Source: a virus
DNA: 64,000 nucleotides
IMG/VR virus record: IMGVR_UViG_3300036399_001951
Coordinates: 1 to 64,000 of that record
Strand: one strand, 5' to 3'
A program made the translations under genes and the position numbers. This document shows, piece after piece, positions 32,355-42,119 of the stretch (position 1 is the stretch's first letter; each line of letters starts with the position of its first letter). The notes beneath the pieces were generated by a model. That model saw only the letters and a list, made by a program, of their open reading frames with translations, was not told the DNA's origin and did no database searches.

Positions 32355-35300
32355 ATGGCAGAAATAAAATATTCTAAAATATTAGATGACACTGCAAGTT
32401 TTCAATTAGTAAGAACCAATCCTAAATTAACAGGTAATGTTAAGTTTACGGTAGATTCTTTTGATAACATGTGGTTGAATACTATCGACGCAAATGAAGA
32501 ATTGGCTAAAGATCAATACAAGAGAGTTGCTATTGATCCTACTAAATCTTTGTCAGCAAACATGTATCGACTATTAAATTCAGGTCAAACTCCAAGAGAG
32601 ATAGTATTTGATTTAAAGGAGTCATTTGAAGCAGATCGAACATCAACTGATTTTAAAGATCAGTACGATTTTTCTAATTATTTTAGCGGAGCTAAATATT
32701 TAGTTAGCAGAAGATATTCTGAAAAATTATCTTATTTTGCACCTCTATATTTAAAAAAAGAGGTTCCAGACTATTTTATTGTTCTCAAAATAAAGGATCC
32801 AATAAATAAAAAAATAGATCAATTAGAAGAAGAATATCCGTATGACCGTGAGTCTTACATGAGAGAAACCTTTAAAAATTCTAAGATAATTAAGACCTTT
32901 AACCTAAAAAAAGGAACAAAGGTAGGGGACTATCTTAGAAATTATGTAAATTCTGAATCTTTTCCACCCTCTTCACTAAACGTTTCATATCAAGAAGGAA
33001 ACCTTACTTATTGGAACGGAATATTGTATGATTCTGGAGTAATTGGATCTAGAGGTGAAAATTTATATGAATTCTATCAACAGTCAAATCCTCTTAAATT
33101 TTTTGAAGAATTTATTACTGGCGGATTTGAGAGAAATGGAGTTATTTACCCTAATATTTTGAATATGGAATTCATATTCGATGATCCAACTGAACCTGAT
33201 TTATATGATTTTGATAGATATATTGGATTCTATGTAAATGCAATAGAATTAACTAAATTGGATATAGACCTAGATCGAATGTATGACGAAAGAGGATCGT
33301 GGGAAAATACTCCTAGATTAAGAAGAGAAACTTTTGAATGGGAACAAATTCAAGTGACTCAATCTAACTTAAATGGTACAATTGTTCCGGTTAAAAACTC
33401 TAACATTTATTTTTCAGATCTTGAAGATTCCTTTTCTGATAAAGAGAATTTATTTTTTAATTACTTAATTGATAAATTTGATCAGTTACATTTGTTAAAA
33501 TTAGATTCTTCTTGGGAAATTGACTATAGTCCAGCTAGCTTAGAATTAAAATCAGCTAAGCTTAGACTCGCTGATACTAAAATAGATTTTGGAAATCTAT
33601 TTGGCCCATATCAAGTATTTGTGCAGGATAAAGCAAATTCAACTCAAATTAGAGGATTCTCAACCCAACATCTAAAAATAGATCAATTTAATCACTTAGA
33701 TGAAATTAAAATATATCATCCGCTTGGAACAAAATCTGATTTAAACGGAAAATTTGACTTAATCAGGGCTGCGTTTTCATACTCTGAGGTTCCTAACCCT
33801 GGGGACGCGTATATTTATAATGATATAGACGGAGTTATTGGCGAAGATATATTTTACTTTAACCCCACTGGTCTGGTAAAAGAAAAAACATCTGCTATTG
33901 CAACTTGCATAAACGCAATTAGAAATCTTCCATTGAAAGCATACGCAATTAATGAATATATTTTTATTAAAGCTAATTCTCCTGGAGAATTTGATTCTTC
34001 CTTTAAAATAGAATTTAGATCTCCTCTTAATGTTTATTCAAATATTACAATTGGAGGCATTACTGGAAACAATTTAATAGGTAATTTAATTAATTTTGAA
34101 GGAGGATCTAGAGAAAGTGGAAACAGATTAATATTAAGCAATGATAATTATACTAGAATAAAAGAAAATCTAGATAATATTTTGGTTAAAACAGTTGAAG
34201 GTTGGTCGAAGATAAGAAAAATATCTAGATATCAAGATACTATTTCTGAAAAGAATACTTTAACTGAATTATCCAGAACTGAAGTGATATCAGATTATTT
34301 TAGTAAAATGGTTATAACATTAGATTTAGATGTTGAACCTCAAATCACTTACGCAGAGTGCTCTATATTTAGAAAGTATCAACCTGGATTAGGTCTAATA
34401 TCCTTCTTTCCAATCAAAGATTTTGATTTTGATTTTTATTCAAGTGAATATTTAAATTTTCCTGTTATCGATTTATATAAAGATTATTTTATTCCACCTG
34501 AGGTAAAATTATTAGATCATAATTATACATATGAAATTATTGGAGATGGGAAAATTTCAATTAATGGAGTTACATACTCAACTGGAACACCGATTATATT
34601 AGCACCTTCAACTGAAAAATATTCATATTCAATATTATCTGGTGATGTATACGTCTCTTACTTAAATGATACATCTACACCTGGAGCAAGGTTAGACGTT
34701 GCAATAAATGACCAGAATAGAGAACTTCAAGAATTTCCAGGATTCTTCTTATTAAAGGATCCAGATCTAGTAGTTCCAGAACAGCAAGGTAGATTTTTTG
34801 AACTTAGGAAAAAATATTTAAATGGACTAGCCTCAAATGAGTATGATTACTATAAAGAAAATTATAATACAGATTTTGCTCTTAGATCTAAAATGTTACC
34901 GTATATTACGAAATGGATAATTTCAAATGGAAAGGATTCTAGGGACAATTTCTATAGATTAAATTCAGAATTAGTATTTGGGTTTAATAACTTTTCTCCC
35001 GATCACGAGGACAGGTCACAAAATCCAGATAACTTTACTCATGAGTGGTTCTATATAGAATCTAATTTTAATTATCTAGAGGATCCATCTACTGTTTTCT
35101 TAAATAATAGTTATTTTGATCAGCCATTTGATTTAAATAGGGCCCTAACAGAGAAGGATTATTTTGTAAATTATTTTACATATACACCAACATTTAATGG
35201 CTCTGAAGTAGGAAGAACGCAATTTAGATATTCTCCAATAAATAAAGATTTTTTAAATGAATTTTCTTGCTTCTTTAAAGGTTTTAAAATAAATTTTAAA

Positions 35301-37334
35301 GAATACATCGATCCAAATAATTTAGATAATGCAGGTATACCTATTCCAAATCCTAACTCAACTAGATTTAAGGATTATAGATTCACTAGCTTGCTAAAAT
35401 TGGTTAAAGAGAAAATAAATGATGATACTAAACCTCCTCTAAACTATAGATTTATAGAGCATAAGGATTTTAAATTTGTTATTTTATTAATTGAATTAAA
35501 CATCGGAGACATTTCACAGGTAGACGATTATTGGAAGGAAGTGCAATCGGCTCCAACTACAACATCGCCTGTTGATAGAAATAATTTTTTAAATTCAGAT
35601 CCTAATTTAAGTTCTGCTTATGTATTTGATTCAATAAATGGAGAATACAGAATTAAATTTAAAACAATTGATGGAATAAATATATCTGATATTACTCATT
35701 TAAGTCTTTATTCTTTAAAAAATAAAAAATTTAATAATTTATTAGATAATTATTCTAACATCAAGCTTTCTCAAAAAATAAACTTAAGCGCATCAGGTGC
35801 TTTCACCTCGGGTGGAAATGATATCGAAGGGCTTAGTAATTTAAATTTTCTAAATTATGATTCTAGAATATCCGATGAATTTAAAAGATTCACTGATTCT
35901 ACCTTCTTAATCGGAAGGAATAACTTTTTAAACGTAGATCAGTTTTTAGATTTTGCACCTGGATTAATTCCTCAAAATACTAGTAAAATAATATCGTCCT
36001 CTTTAAAATCAATTAGTTTATCAACTAATTCAGACATTGCACTAGTAGATGAATTAGGTGTTCCCGCCTTTACCATACCGGCAGCAGTTCCTGCTTCTTA
36101 TTTTAGAAACAATTATACTTTTAAAATAATGACAGGTGGTAAACTATATTTTGAATCCCTATTTCAAAAATTATCTTTTGGGGAATTTAAAAGACTTACT
36201 AATTCATTGAATCCGTTCATTGAGTATTCCTCTTATAGTTTAAATGGATCTACTCTCACTCAGGATTCTGATGTAAATTGGTATATTAATATTCCTAATT
36301 ATTCTAATATTACTAAAGTTGACGCAATTATAGCTCAGCCTGACGCTAATAAACCTTCTAATTTTTCATTTAGTTCTCTAGTTGGATTCTCATATCAAAG
36401 ATCTCAATTGGACAATCCATATGAAATTAATAGATATGAAGGAGGATTTTCTCCATTATTCAAAGATGTATCTGCCTTTAAATCAAACCAAATATTTATA
36501 AGTAATTCAATCTCTGATCTAGAGAATGCAAATACTAGATTTAATTTAGAGCTTCCTGATTTCTTAAAAATTATAAACTTTAATCATATTAAAATTTCAG
36601 ATAATAAGATATTAGACTTAGAATCGGATCAAATATTTGAACCTAAATATGAATTGGTAAATGAAATCGCAATTGGAAGAGCAGATTATGATCTTCTACA
36701 GTCTAATTGGGATTTTGGATTTCATTATAAATATTCTGATAAGTCCACTAAGAAAGCGGTGCCCGGCACTCTTAGAATAGAGGAAGATGATTCCTTTATT
36801 TCTAAATTAATAAATCTTCGAGATGAAATAGAATTAGAAAATTATTCGACTCAAATATTTACTGATCTAAATCAAATTAATTTAGATGATATAGAGTTAG
36901 CCTATGTAGATAATCCTAGAGAAATTGAAGGCTATATTAACATTAAAAACGTTCTAACTTCATTTTTAATATCCGATGGAATATCAGAAAAATTTAATGA
37001 ATTTTTAGTTAACAGTGTTGATTACATTGGAAATAATAATTCAATTGAAAGTTACACAGTTCAATATATTAAATTAAATATTATAAAACTTTACAACATT
37101 AATGGAGTAGAATTATATACCAAATCTATTGGTAATACTTCAACTGAAACAGGAAATCCAAATACTATTGAATTTGAATTTTTAAATGATCAGCAGCGCA
37201 ATGATTTAGGATATACATTGAATAGAAATTTACAAATAAATAAAACTGACAGATTTATACTTAAGTTTAAATTTAATAAGAATTTTAACAACGGGTTATC
37301 AATAAGTCCAAAGGTAAAAATTAAATTGATATAA
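32355..37334 (+). CDS. Giant virion protein (1659 aa), probable baseplate component
   Basis: The longest gene in the window. It has no recognisable enzyme motif. Composition is even, rich in Asp, Asn, Phe, Tyr and Ile, with many YF/FY strands. The N-terminus starts MAEIKYSKILDDTASFQLVR, and an early block reads YDFSNYFSGAKYLVSRRYSE. It lies 9 nt after the 1201-residue protein and 2 nt before a fibre gene, so all are likely made in fixed ratio. By position it may be a wedge or hub-peripheral protein like T4 gp7/gp10 in role, but I see no sequence link. Confidence 0.55.
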   Translation: MAEIKYSKILDDTASFQLVRTNPKLTGNVKFTVDSFDNMWLNTIDANEELAKDQYKRVAIDPTKSLSANMYRLLNSGQTPREIVFDLKESFEADRTSTDFKDQYDFSNYFSGAKYLVSRRYSEKLSYFAPLYLKKEVPDYFIVLKIKDPINKKIDQLEEEYPYDRESYMRETFKNSKIIKTFNLKKGTKVGDYLRNYVNSESFPPSSLNVSYQEGNLTYWNGILYDSGVIGSRGENLYEFYQQSNPLKFFEEFITGGFERNGVIYPNILNMEFIFDDPTEPDLYDFDRYIGFYVNAIELTKLDIDLDRMYDERGSWENTPRLRRETFEWEQIQVTQSNLNGTIVPVKNSNIYFSDLEDSFSDKENLFFNYLIDKFDQLHLLKLDSSWEIDYSPASLELKSAKLRLADTKIDFGNLFGPYQVFVQDKANSTQIRGFSTQHLKIDQFNHLDEIKIYHPLGTKSDLNGKFDLIRAAFSYSEVPNPGDAYIYNDIDGVIGEDIFYFNPTGLVKEKTSAIATCINAIRNLPLKAYAINEYIFIKANSPGEFDSSFKIEFRSPLNVYSNITIGGITGNNLIGNLINFEGGSRESGNRLILSNDNYTRIKENLDNILVKTVEGWSKIRKISRYQDTISEKNTLTELSRTEVISDYFSKMVITLDLDVEPQITYAECSIFRKYQPGLGLISFFPIKDFDFDFYSSEYLNFPVIDLYKDYFIPPEVKLLDHNYTYEIIGDGKISINGVTYSTGTPIILAPSTEKYSYSILSGDVYVSYLNDTSTPGARLDVAINDQNRELQEFPGFFLLKDPDLVVPEQQGRFFELRKKYLNGLASNEYDYYKENYNTDFALRSKMLPYITKWIISNGKDSRDNFYRLNSELVFGFNNFSPDHEDRSQNPDNFTHEWFYIESNFNYLEDPSTVFLNNSYFDQPFDLNRALTEKDYFVNYFTYTPTFNGSEVGRTQFRYSPINKDFLNEFSCFFKGFKINFKEYIDPNNLDNAGIPIPNPNSTRFKDYRFTSLLKLVKEKINDDTKPPLNYRFIEHKDFKFVILLIELNIGDISQVDDYWKEVQSAPTTTSPVDRNNFLNSDPNLSSAYVFDSINGEYRIKFKTIDGINISDITHLSLYSLKNKKFNNLLDNYSNIKLSQKINLSASGAFTSGGNDIEGLSNLNFLNYDSRISDEFKRFTDSTFLIGRNNFLNVDQFLDFAPGLIPQNTSKIISSSLKSISLSTNSDIALVDELGVPAFTIPAAVPASYFRNNYTFKIMTGGKLYFESLFQKLSFGEFKRLTNSLNPFIEYSSYSLNGSTLTQDSDVNWYINIPNYSNITKVDAIIAQPDANKPSNFSFSSLVGFSYQRSQLDNPYEINRYEGGFSPLFKDVSAFKSNQIFISNSISDLENANTRFNLELPDFLKIINFNHIKISDNKILDLESDQIFEPKYELVNEIAIGRADYDLLQSNWDFGFHYKYSDKSTKKAVPGTLRIEEDDSFISKLINLRDEIELENYSTQIFTDLNQINLDDIELAYVDNPREIEGYINIKNVLTSFLISDGISEKFNEFLVNSVDYIGNNNSIESYTVQYIKLNIIKLYNINGVELYTKSIGNTSTETGNPNTIEFEFLNDQQRNDLGYTLNRNLQINKTDRFILKFKFNKNFNNGLSISPKVKIKLI

Positions 37335-37336
37335 TA

Positions 37337-40300
37337 ATGCCAATTAGAATAAATTTAAAGGAGCTATTTGATAGCGATTCTCAATCAATAACAGTTGATA
37401 AATTAAATTTTAATTTCAACAAGTTGTTAGAATTAGGGATAGGTTTACCTGGAGACGAGGGAGTAACTGGTCCTCAAGGAGGAGTAGGACCCGCTGGACT
37501 TCAGGGTCCAATCGGAGACGATGGAAACTATTGGTTCGTAGGTGCAGGGGATCCTAATCCACAAACTTTTACAGATTTAGAAGATAATGATTTTTATCTA
37601 GATACTTCAAACAGTTCTATTTGGCAATACGATGCTTCAATTAATACATGGAATGTCGTAGTAGACTTTGCCGCCGTAATTAATAACTACTTAAATTCTT
37701 TAGGTGCAACCTTTATACGAGGCCTAGGAGCAGGTAGCCCTGATGATAATAGATACATACTATTTCCAAATAGAGGAAATACAATCCCAGATACTGTTAC
37801 TGATGGGTTAGGTGGAACCTCAAATAACGATATATTATTCCTAAGTAATTTTAATGAGAAGTTAGGGGTAATTAATATTGCTAATTTTCCTACTAATTCT
37901 GATAATTTATATAATGCAATACAAAAAATATATGTAGACTCTACATCTGGTATACCAGGTAGATATCATTTAGAATTAGGATCCCTATATCAAGATACAA
38001 ATGGAACCCTAGATAATTTAATATCGAGTCTTAAAACTAATCTTAAGTTTAGGCATGTAGTTGACGATCTGGGCGGTAGTTCTAATTTCCCGGCAACTAA
38101 TAATTACTTATACTTAGGAAAAATAAGTCTAAGTAAGCCAGAACTTGCTCTAATCGGGGAGATTGATTACAATGCTGCTCTTGAGATAATTACTCCTAAA
38201 TATAATAATGAAGGTGCTCCTGTTGTTAGAGGAGAAGTGGTTACCCGAATAGGATCAAGGGAAGCACTTGGAGAATATTTTACAGGTTTAAACATAGACG
38301 GACTAACAATTGATCTTTCAGGTTTAACTGGAAAGATTGCAATGGGTATAGCTAGTAATTTTAGTAGCATAAGACCCGAAGTAGACGGACTGGATTATTT
38401 AATGCTAGAAAAGGATTCTAGTATCGAAGCTATTTATTTAAATGGAAAAACCCTGCAAAATGAAGGAAACATAGAACAGATATCAACTGGCGAAGTTTCA
38501 ATAGCCGAGTCTGTTACAAATTCATTTACCGAGGAACAGTGGCAATATAATCAAGGAATAGCAATTGCCGGCAATAAATTAATTACCGTAGGTGGGGACC
38601 ATTCTCCAATTGATATATCCCAGAATGGAAGAATAAATCTATATAATATAGTTAATCCTAAAAAACCAATATTAGAATATACTAGGAATACTTCAAGTTC
38701 GACTACAACGCTTGTTCCAGGTCCACCACCTTCATTCGTAACTTCTAGATATATATTCGGAGCAGGAATATCTGATGTTAAGATAGCAGGTGAATATGCA
38801 TATTTCGTAAATAATCAGGACGGGACAACTGCTGGCGTATCATCTCTTTCAAGCACATGTGCCAGGTTTCAAATTGGTAAAATATACAATGATTCTACCA
38901 CAACTGAATCTATCAGAAGAATTTCAATTATAAATGAAACCGAGGCTAGATTAGAAGGGGCATATCGACTAGAAGTAAGAGGATCATATGCATGGGTTAT
39001 CTGTAATCCGGATTATCCAACTAATACGTTAAATTTTGCACGCTTAACCTCAGTTGACATAGCCAATCCTACGGTTCCAGTTGTAGCAGATTCATATATT
39101 GATACTGGTGGGACTAGATACATATCAATGGATGTATCTGATGGTCAAGTAGCAGTTTTAAAAACTAAAGTTACTAATCCTGGACTAACCACTCGTAATT
39201 TACAGGTAGATCTTCTTCTTTTTGATGCATCTGATCCCAATTCAATAACTTCTCCTACTGCATCAACGGATGTAACTAATAGAGTATTTTCACTTACTGG
39301 CCCTACAATTACTGTATCGCAATTACCTGCAAACGTTGGGGGAATAAGGGTATTAGGAAGTTATGCATATGTAGTATGGAACAAGCAATTATTAATTTAT
39401 GATATACAATTAGGAACGGGTATTACCCCAATTAAATTATCTGATACATCTTTAGGTATTTCGTCAGCTACATTTACATCTATTGCTATTGATGTAGAGA
39501 TTTTAGGAAATACGGCATATGTTTTAGCATTTAACCCAGGTGCTGATCCTAATAATCCTGGAACGATTATAAAAGTTGATATCTCAGATCCAAGTAATCC
39601 TTACGTTATTTCTGAAACTAGATTAATAGGACTAGCTAGACCCGGTAGGCTTAAATATTCTGGAAAATACTTATACGTAGTTTCAGCAAGTATGACCACC
39701 CCAGCTGTCGCATCCGGAGGTCTTTTTGTAATCGATATTGATGGAATCCGAAGTCCTGGGGCGCATATTGATAGTATAAGAGCAGGTGAATTGCACGTAG
39801 ACAAGCATGCTGTTATCCAAGAAAACTTATCTGTTAATCACTCTCTCAATGTTGGACCAGGTGGTATTTATGTAGATGCAGGGTTAGGAATAGCCGCCGA
39901 TGGTCCGATAGGATCAATACATAATGTAAGTGGAGGAATTCCGTCTGGCGGATTTAGTAATCTAATGTTTAATGTCACACAACCGACCGCAACAAGTGCC
40001 AACTTTAATTTTAATATTAATGCTATTAAGGACATTAACGTTTCAGATCAATTAATATTAAATGAAACCTTAATCCTTAGCAATACGGCAGCATCTGAAA
40101 TGAGAGGAGGCTTTGTTGGCAATAGAATATCTAGACTTGGAGGGGTCTATAATTATGGAACTGCATCCTCTCCAATACCAGAATCATTTGTTGGTAGCTT
40201 GATCGCGTTAGGATCTAGCTCAACTGATAATTTTTATGGAGATATCAGAGGCACTAATATTATACTAGGCTCGGGTGTAAATGCATACGACACTTTTTTC

Positions 40301-40897
40301 GGACACAACGTTCAAATTAACGCAGGTGCAGATTTTTTCGCAAATGATATCTATGGATATAAATTTTCTGCAAATCCAACTACTGCGGGAACGGTTTATG
40401 GAATAGTAATTGATGGTGCAGATAAGAATAGAATATCTGGAGAGCTTGATTTAAATGGAACTAGTCCAACTACACCCGACTTTAGATTTTCCAATGGAAA
40501 TCTATTCAATTTTACAAATAGTTTATATAATCCAAGTGGCGTAGTTTATGCAAATTCTGGAGAGCTTTCTTTAAAATCAGGAACTTTTGTATTTAATGGC
40601 ACTTCTCCTGATCCGGATTTTAGCGGAATATGGACAAAGATTGGAAATGTAGTTCAAGTGCAAGCAACATTGGTGGTAAAGCCAAGTGGAGGATATCGCA
40701 TGTATCTACCTGTACAGCCAGGTGGAGGAGCAAGTATCGTTACCTTTCGAGGAATGTCAATTCAAGCATTCGGCACTGGCGTAGGTACCGGTAGAAGAAT
40801 CAATTTCGCTTCACCCGATGCAGGTGAACTCGACATTGCCTTGGGTATCCCAAATTCTGGAAATTATCAGATTTCGATATCTTATGTTATTGGATAA
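37337..40897 (+). CDS. Tail fibre with short collagen tract and LVIVD-type beta-propeller
   Basis: 1186 residues. The N-terminus (VDKLNFNFNKLLELG) is followed by a short Gly-X-Y tract at about 37-60 (GLPGDEGVTGPQGGVGPAGL), then a knob. From about 390 to 800 come repeats of the form DV-I-G-YAYVVN...DISDPSNP-V (VKIAGEYAYFVNNQDG, IRVLGSYAYVVW, VDISDPSNPYVISETR), which fit an LVIVD beta-propeller. The C-terminal 100 residues (FSGIWTKIGNVVQVQATLVV ... GNYQISISYVIG) look like a trimeric fibre-tip domain. Likely a host-binding side fibre or spike. The propeller could bind polysaccharide or protein. Confidence 0.7.
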   Translation: MPIRINLKELFDSDSQSITVDKLNFNFNKLLELGIGLPGDEGVTGPQGGVGPAGLQGPIGDDGNYWFVGAGDPNPQTFTDLEDNDFYLDTSNSSIWQYDASINTWNVVVDFAAVINNYLNSLGATFIRGLGAGSPDDNRYILFPNRGNTIPDTVTDGLGGTSNNDILFLSNFNEKLGVINIANFPTNSDNLYNAIQKIYVDSTSGIPGRYHLELGSLYQDTNGTLDNLISSLKTNLKFRHVVDDLGGSSNFPATNNYLYLGKISLSKPELALIGEIDYNAALEIITPKYNNEGAPVVRGEVVTRIGSREALGEYFTGLNIDGLTIDLSGLTGKIAMGIASNFSSIRPEVDGLDYLMLEKDSSIEAIYLNGKTLQNEGNIEQISTGEVSIAESVTNSFTEEQWQYNQGIAIAGNKLITVGGDHSPIDISQNGRINLYNIVNPKKPILEYTRNTSSSTTTLVPGPPPSFVTSRYIFGAGISDVKIAGEYAYFVNNQDGTTAGVSSLSSTCARFQIGKIYNDSTTTESIRRISIINETEARLEGAYRLEVRGSYAWVICNPDYPTNTLNFARLTSVDIANPTVPVVADSYIDTGGTRYISMDVSDGQVAVLKTKVTNPGLTTRNLQVDLLLFDASDPNSITSPTASTDVTNRVFSLTGPTITVSQLPANVGGIRVLGSYAYVVWNKQLLIYDIQLGTGITPIKLSDTSLGISSATFTSIAIDVEILGNTAYVLAFNPGADPNNPGTIIKVDISDPSNPYVISETRLIGLARPGRLKYSGKYLYVVSASMTTPAVASGGLFVIDIDGIRSPGAHIDSIRAGELHVDKHAVIQENLSVNHSLNVGPGGIYVDAGLGIAADGPIGSIHNVSGGIPSGGFSNLMFNVTQPTATSANFNFNINAIKDINVSDQLILNETLILSNTAASEMRGGFVGNRISRLGGVYNYGTASSPIPESFVGSLIALGSSSTDNFYGDIRGTNIILGSGVNAYDTFFGHNVQINAGADFFANDIYGYKFSANPTTAGTVYGIVIDGADKNRISGELDLNGTSPTTPDFRFSNGNLFNFTNSLYNPSGVVYANSGELSLKSGTFVFNGTSPDPDFSGIWTKIGNVVQVQATLVVKPSGGYRMYLPVQPGGGASIVTFRGMSIQAFGTGVGTGRRINFASPDAGELDIALGIPNSGNYQISISYVIG

Positions 40898-40924
40898 ATT
40901 TTAATTAAAAATAAAAATCAAACA

Positions 40925-41227
40925 ATGGGACTAATTATAAAAACAGAAATTAACACAGACGGAGGATCTATCTCTAATTCTTACATGAATATTTCAAAAT
41001 TTGAAGTAGATTCTGAATCAGAAGCCAGAGTATATTTGAACTTATATGAAAATAAGGCCCTCAGAGAAGAGGATCCTATTAAAAATTTGATCTTTAGTAA
41101 ATCAGTTGTACGCCGATTTGGTTTGAGCAAAGAAGAACTGGATAAAACAGATGTATACAACAGTATGTATACTAGACTTAAATCTATATTAGAAGAATCT
41201 AATTTAGAAGTGGAGGACGATCTTTAG
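40925..41227 (+). CDS. Hypothetical virion-region protein
   Basis: A 100-residue protein (MGLIIKTEINTDGGSISNSY...), beta-rich at first then helical and acidic (LSKEELDKTDVYNSMYTRLK). A T4-like late spacer (GATAAATTTTAATT) precedes it. Its end overlaps the tail of the convergent minus-strand gene by 4 nt, so no terminator separates them. The general build resembles the 108-residue protein at 47563-47889. Role unknown. Confidence 0.55.
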   Translation: MGLIIKTEINTDGGSISNSYMNISKFEVDSESEARVYLNLYENKALREEDPIKNLIFSKSVVRRFGLSKEELDKTDVYNSMYTRLKSILEESNLEVEDDL

Positions 41228-42030
41228 TCCCAAGATTTAATTGTAAAGGGCAAGACTCTTTCCTGAAGAAGGATCTCGTATAATTCGTCCAAAATATTAG
41301 GATTGAATTGATAATCGAGGCCGATTCGTTTAGTGAAAGAAACAGATTCAGCCATAGATCTAACTGCGAGGCCTTGATCCACATTTCGATTTATTATTAT
41401 GAAGATTACATTCAAGTCTCCGTTAATAGATTTTAATTTAGGATTTTTAAGCTCAATGATCTTATTCTTTAAATCGTCCAGTACTTCAATGTCAACTTCT
41501 AAATCGACTATCTTTTCTATTTTTTGGCCCAGCTTAAATCTTCTATCAAATCTGATCTTCCAAACAGAATAATTAGACTTCTTTCTTTGATTAACTATAA
41601 AGAATATTTCTTTCTCTTTATAGATATCTGGATTTATGAAATAGGCTCTAGATTTATCAACTGCATCCAGCATTCTGTCCAAGTGATCTATTAGAAGACT
41701 GGTGAAAAGATAATTGGCATTCCTAAATATTTCTAATAAATTATCTGGCACTTCATATACCTTCCTCAAGTGTTCTCTAATTTGAACAATTTTAGGATCC
41801 TTCCAATTTGGCTTAAAATCTGAATCTATCATGCTGCCTTCAATAACTAAATTGTTTAGATTTAAAGTATGAAACATGATTTCATCAAATTTAGAAATAT
41901 CTCCTTGATCTAGGTGTTCTCTAAATCTTTTATTTGCTGCCAATAGAACGTAGCTGTAATATTCAGCATCTAGGTGAGATCCACCCTTAGTGATCCATAA
42001 GGGATCTAGTATGTATTTAGATTTGCTCAT
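41224..42030 (-). CDS. Hypothetical protein encoded against the structural block
   Basis: A 268-residue protein (MSKSKYILDPLWITKGGSHL...) with mixed helix and strand content and many charged residues; LKSINGDLNVIFIIINRNVD could be a core strand pair. It is the only minus-strand gene between 21.4 and 52.9 kb. It has its own 89-nt divergent upstream gap with a GTAAAATATATAAT word. No family recognised; reversed orientation inside late genes often marks a mobile or host-interaction gene, but nothing here shows that directly. Confidence 0.6.
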   Translation of the reverse strand: MSKSKYILDPLWITKGGSHLDAEYYSYVLLAANKRFREHLDQGDISKFDEIMFHTLNLNNLVIEGSMIDSDFKPNWKDPKIVQIREHLRKVYEVPDNLLEIFRNANYLFTSLLIDHLDRMLDAVDKSRAYFINPDIYKEKEIFFIVNQRKKSNYSVWKIRFDRRFKLGQKIEKIVDLEVDIEVLDDLKNKIIELKNPKLKSINGDLNVIFIIINRNVDQGLAVRSMAESVSFTKRIGLDYQFNPNILDELYEILLQERVLPFTIKSWD

Positions 42031-42086
42031 CTATATTATTATATATTTTACCGAAAAACTTGAATCAGTTTACTTAAATGTTGAGA

Positions 42087-42095
42087 ATAAATAAT
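42087..42095 (+). promoter_or_regulatory. Late promoter for the 719-aa virion gene
   Basis: ATAAATAAT followed by AAAAAT, 24 nt before the ATG at 42120, in the divergent gap opposite the minus-strand gene. Confidence 0.62.
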
Positions 42096-42119
42096 AAAAA
42101 TTAAAGATTCCTATTTGCG

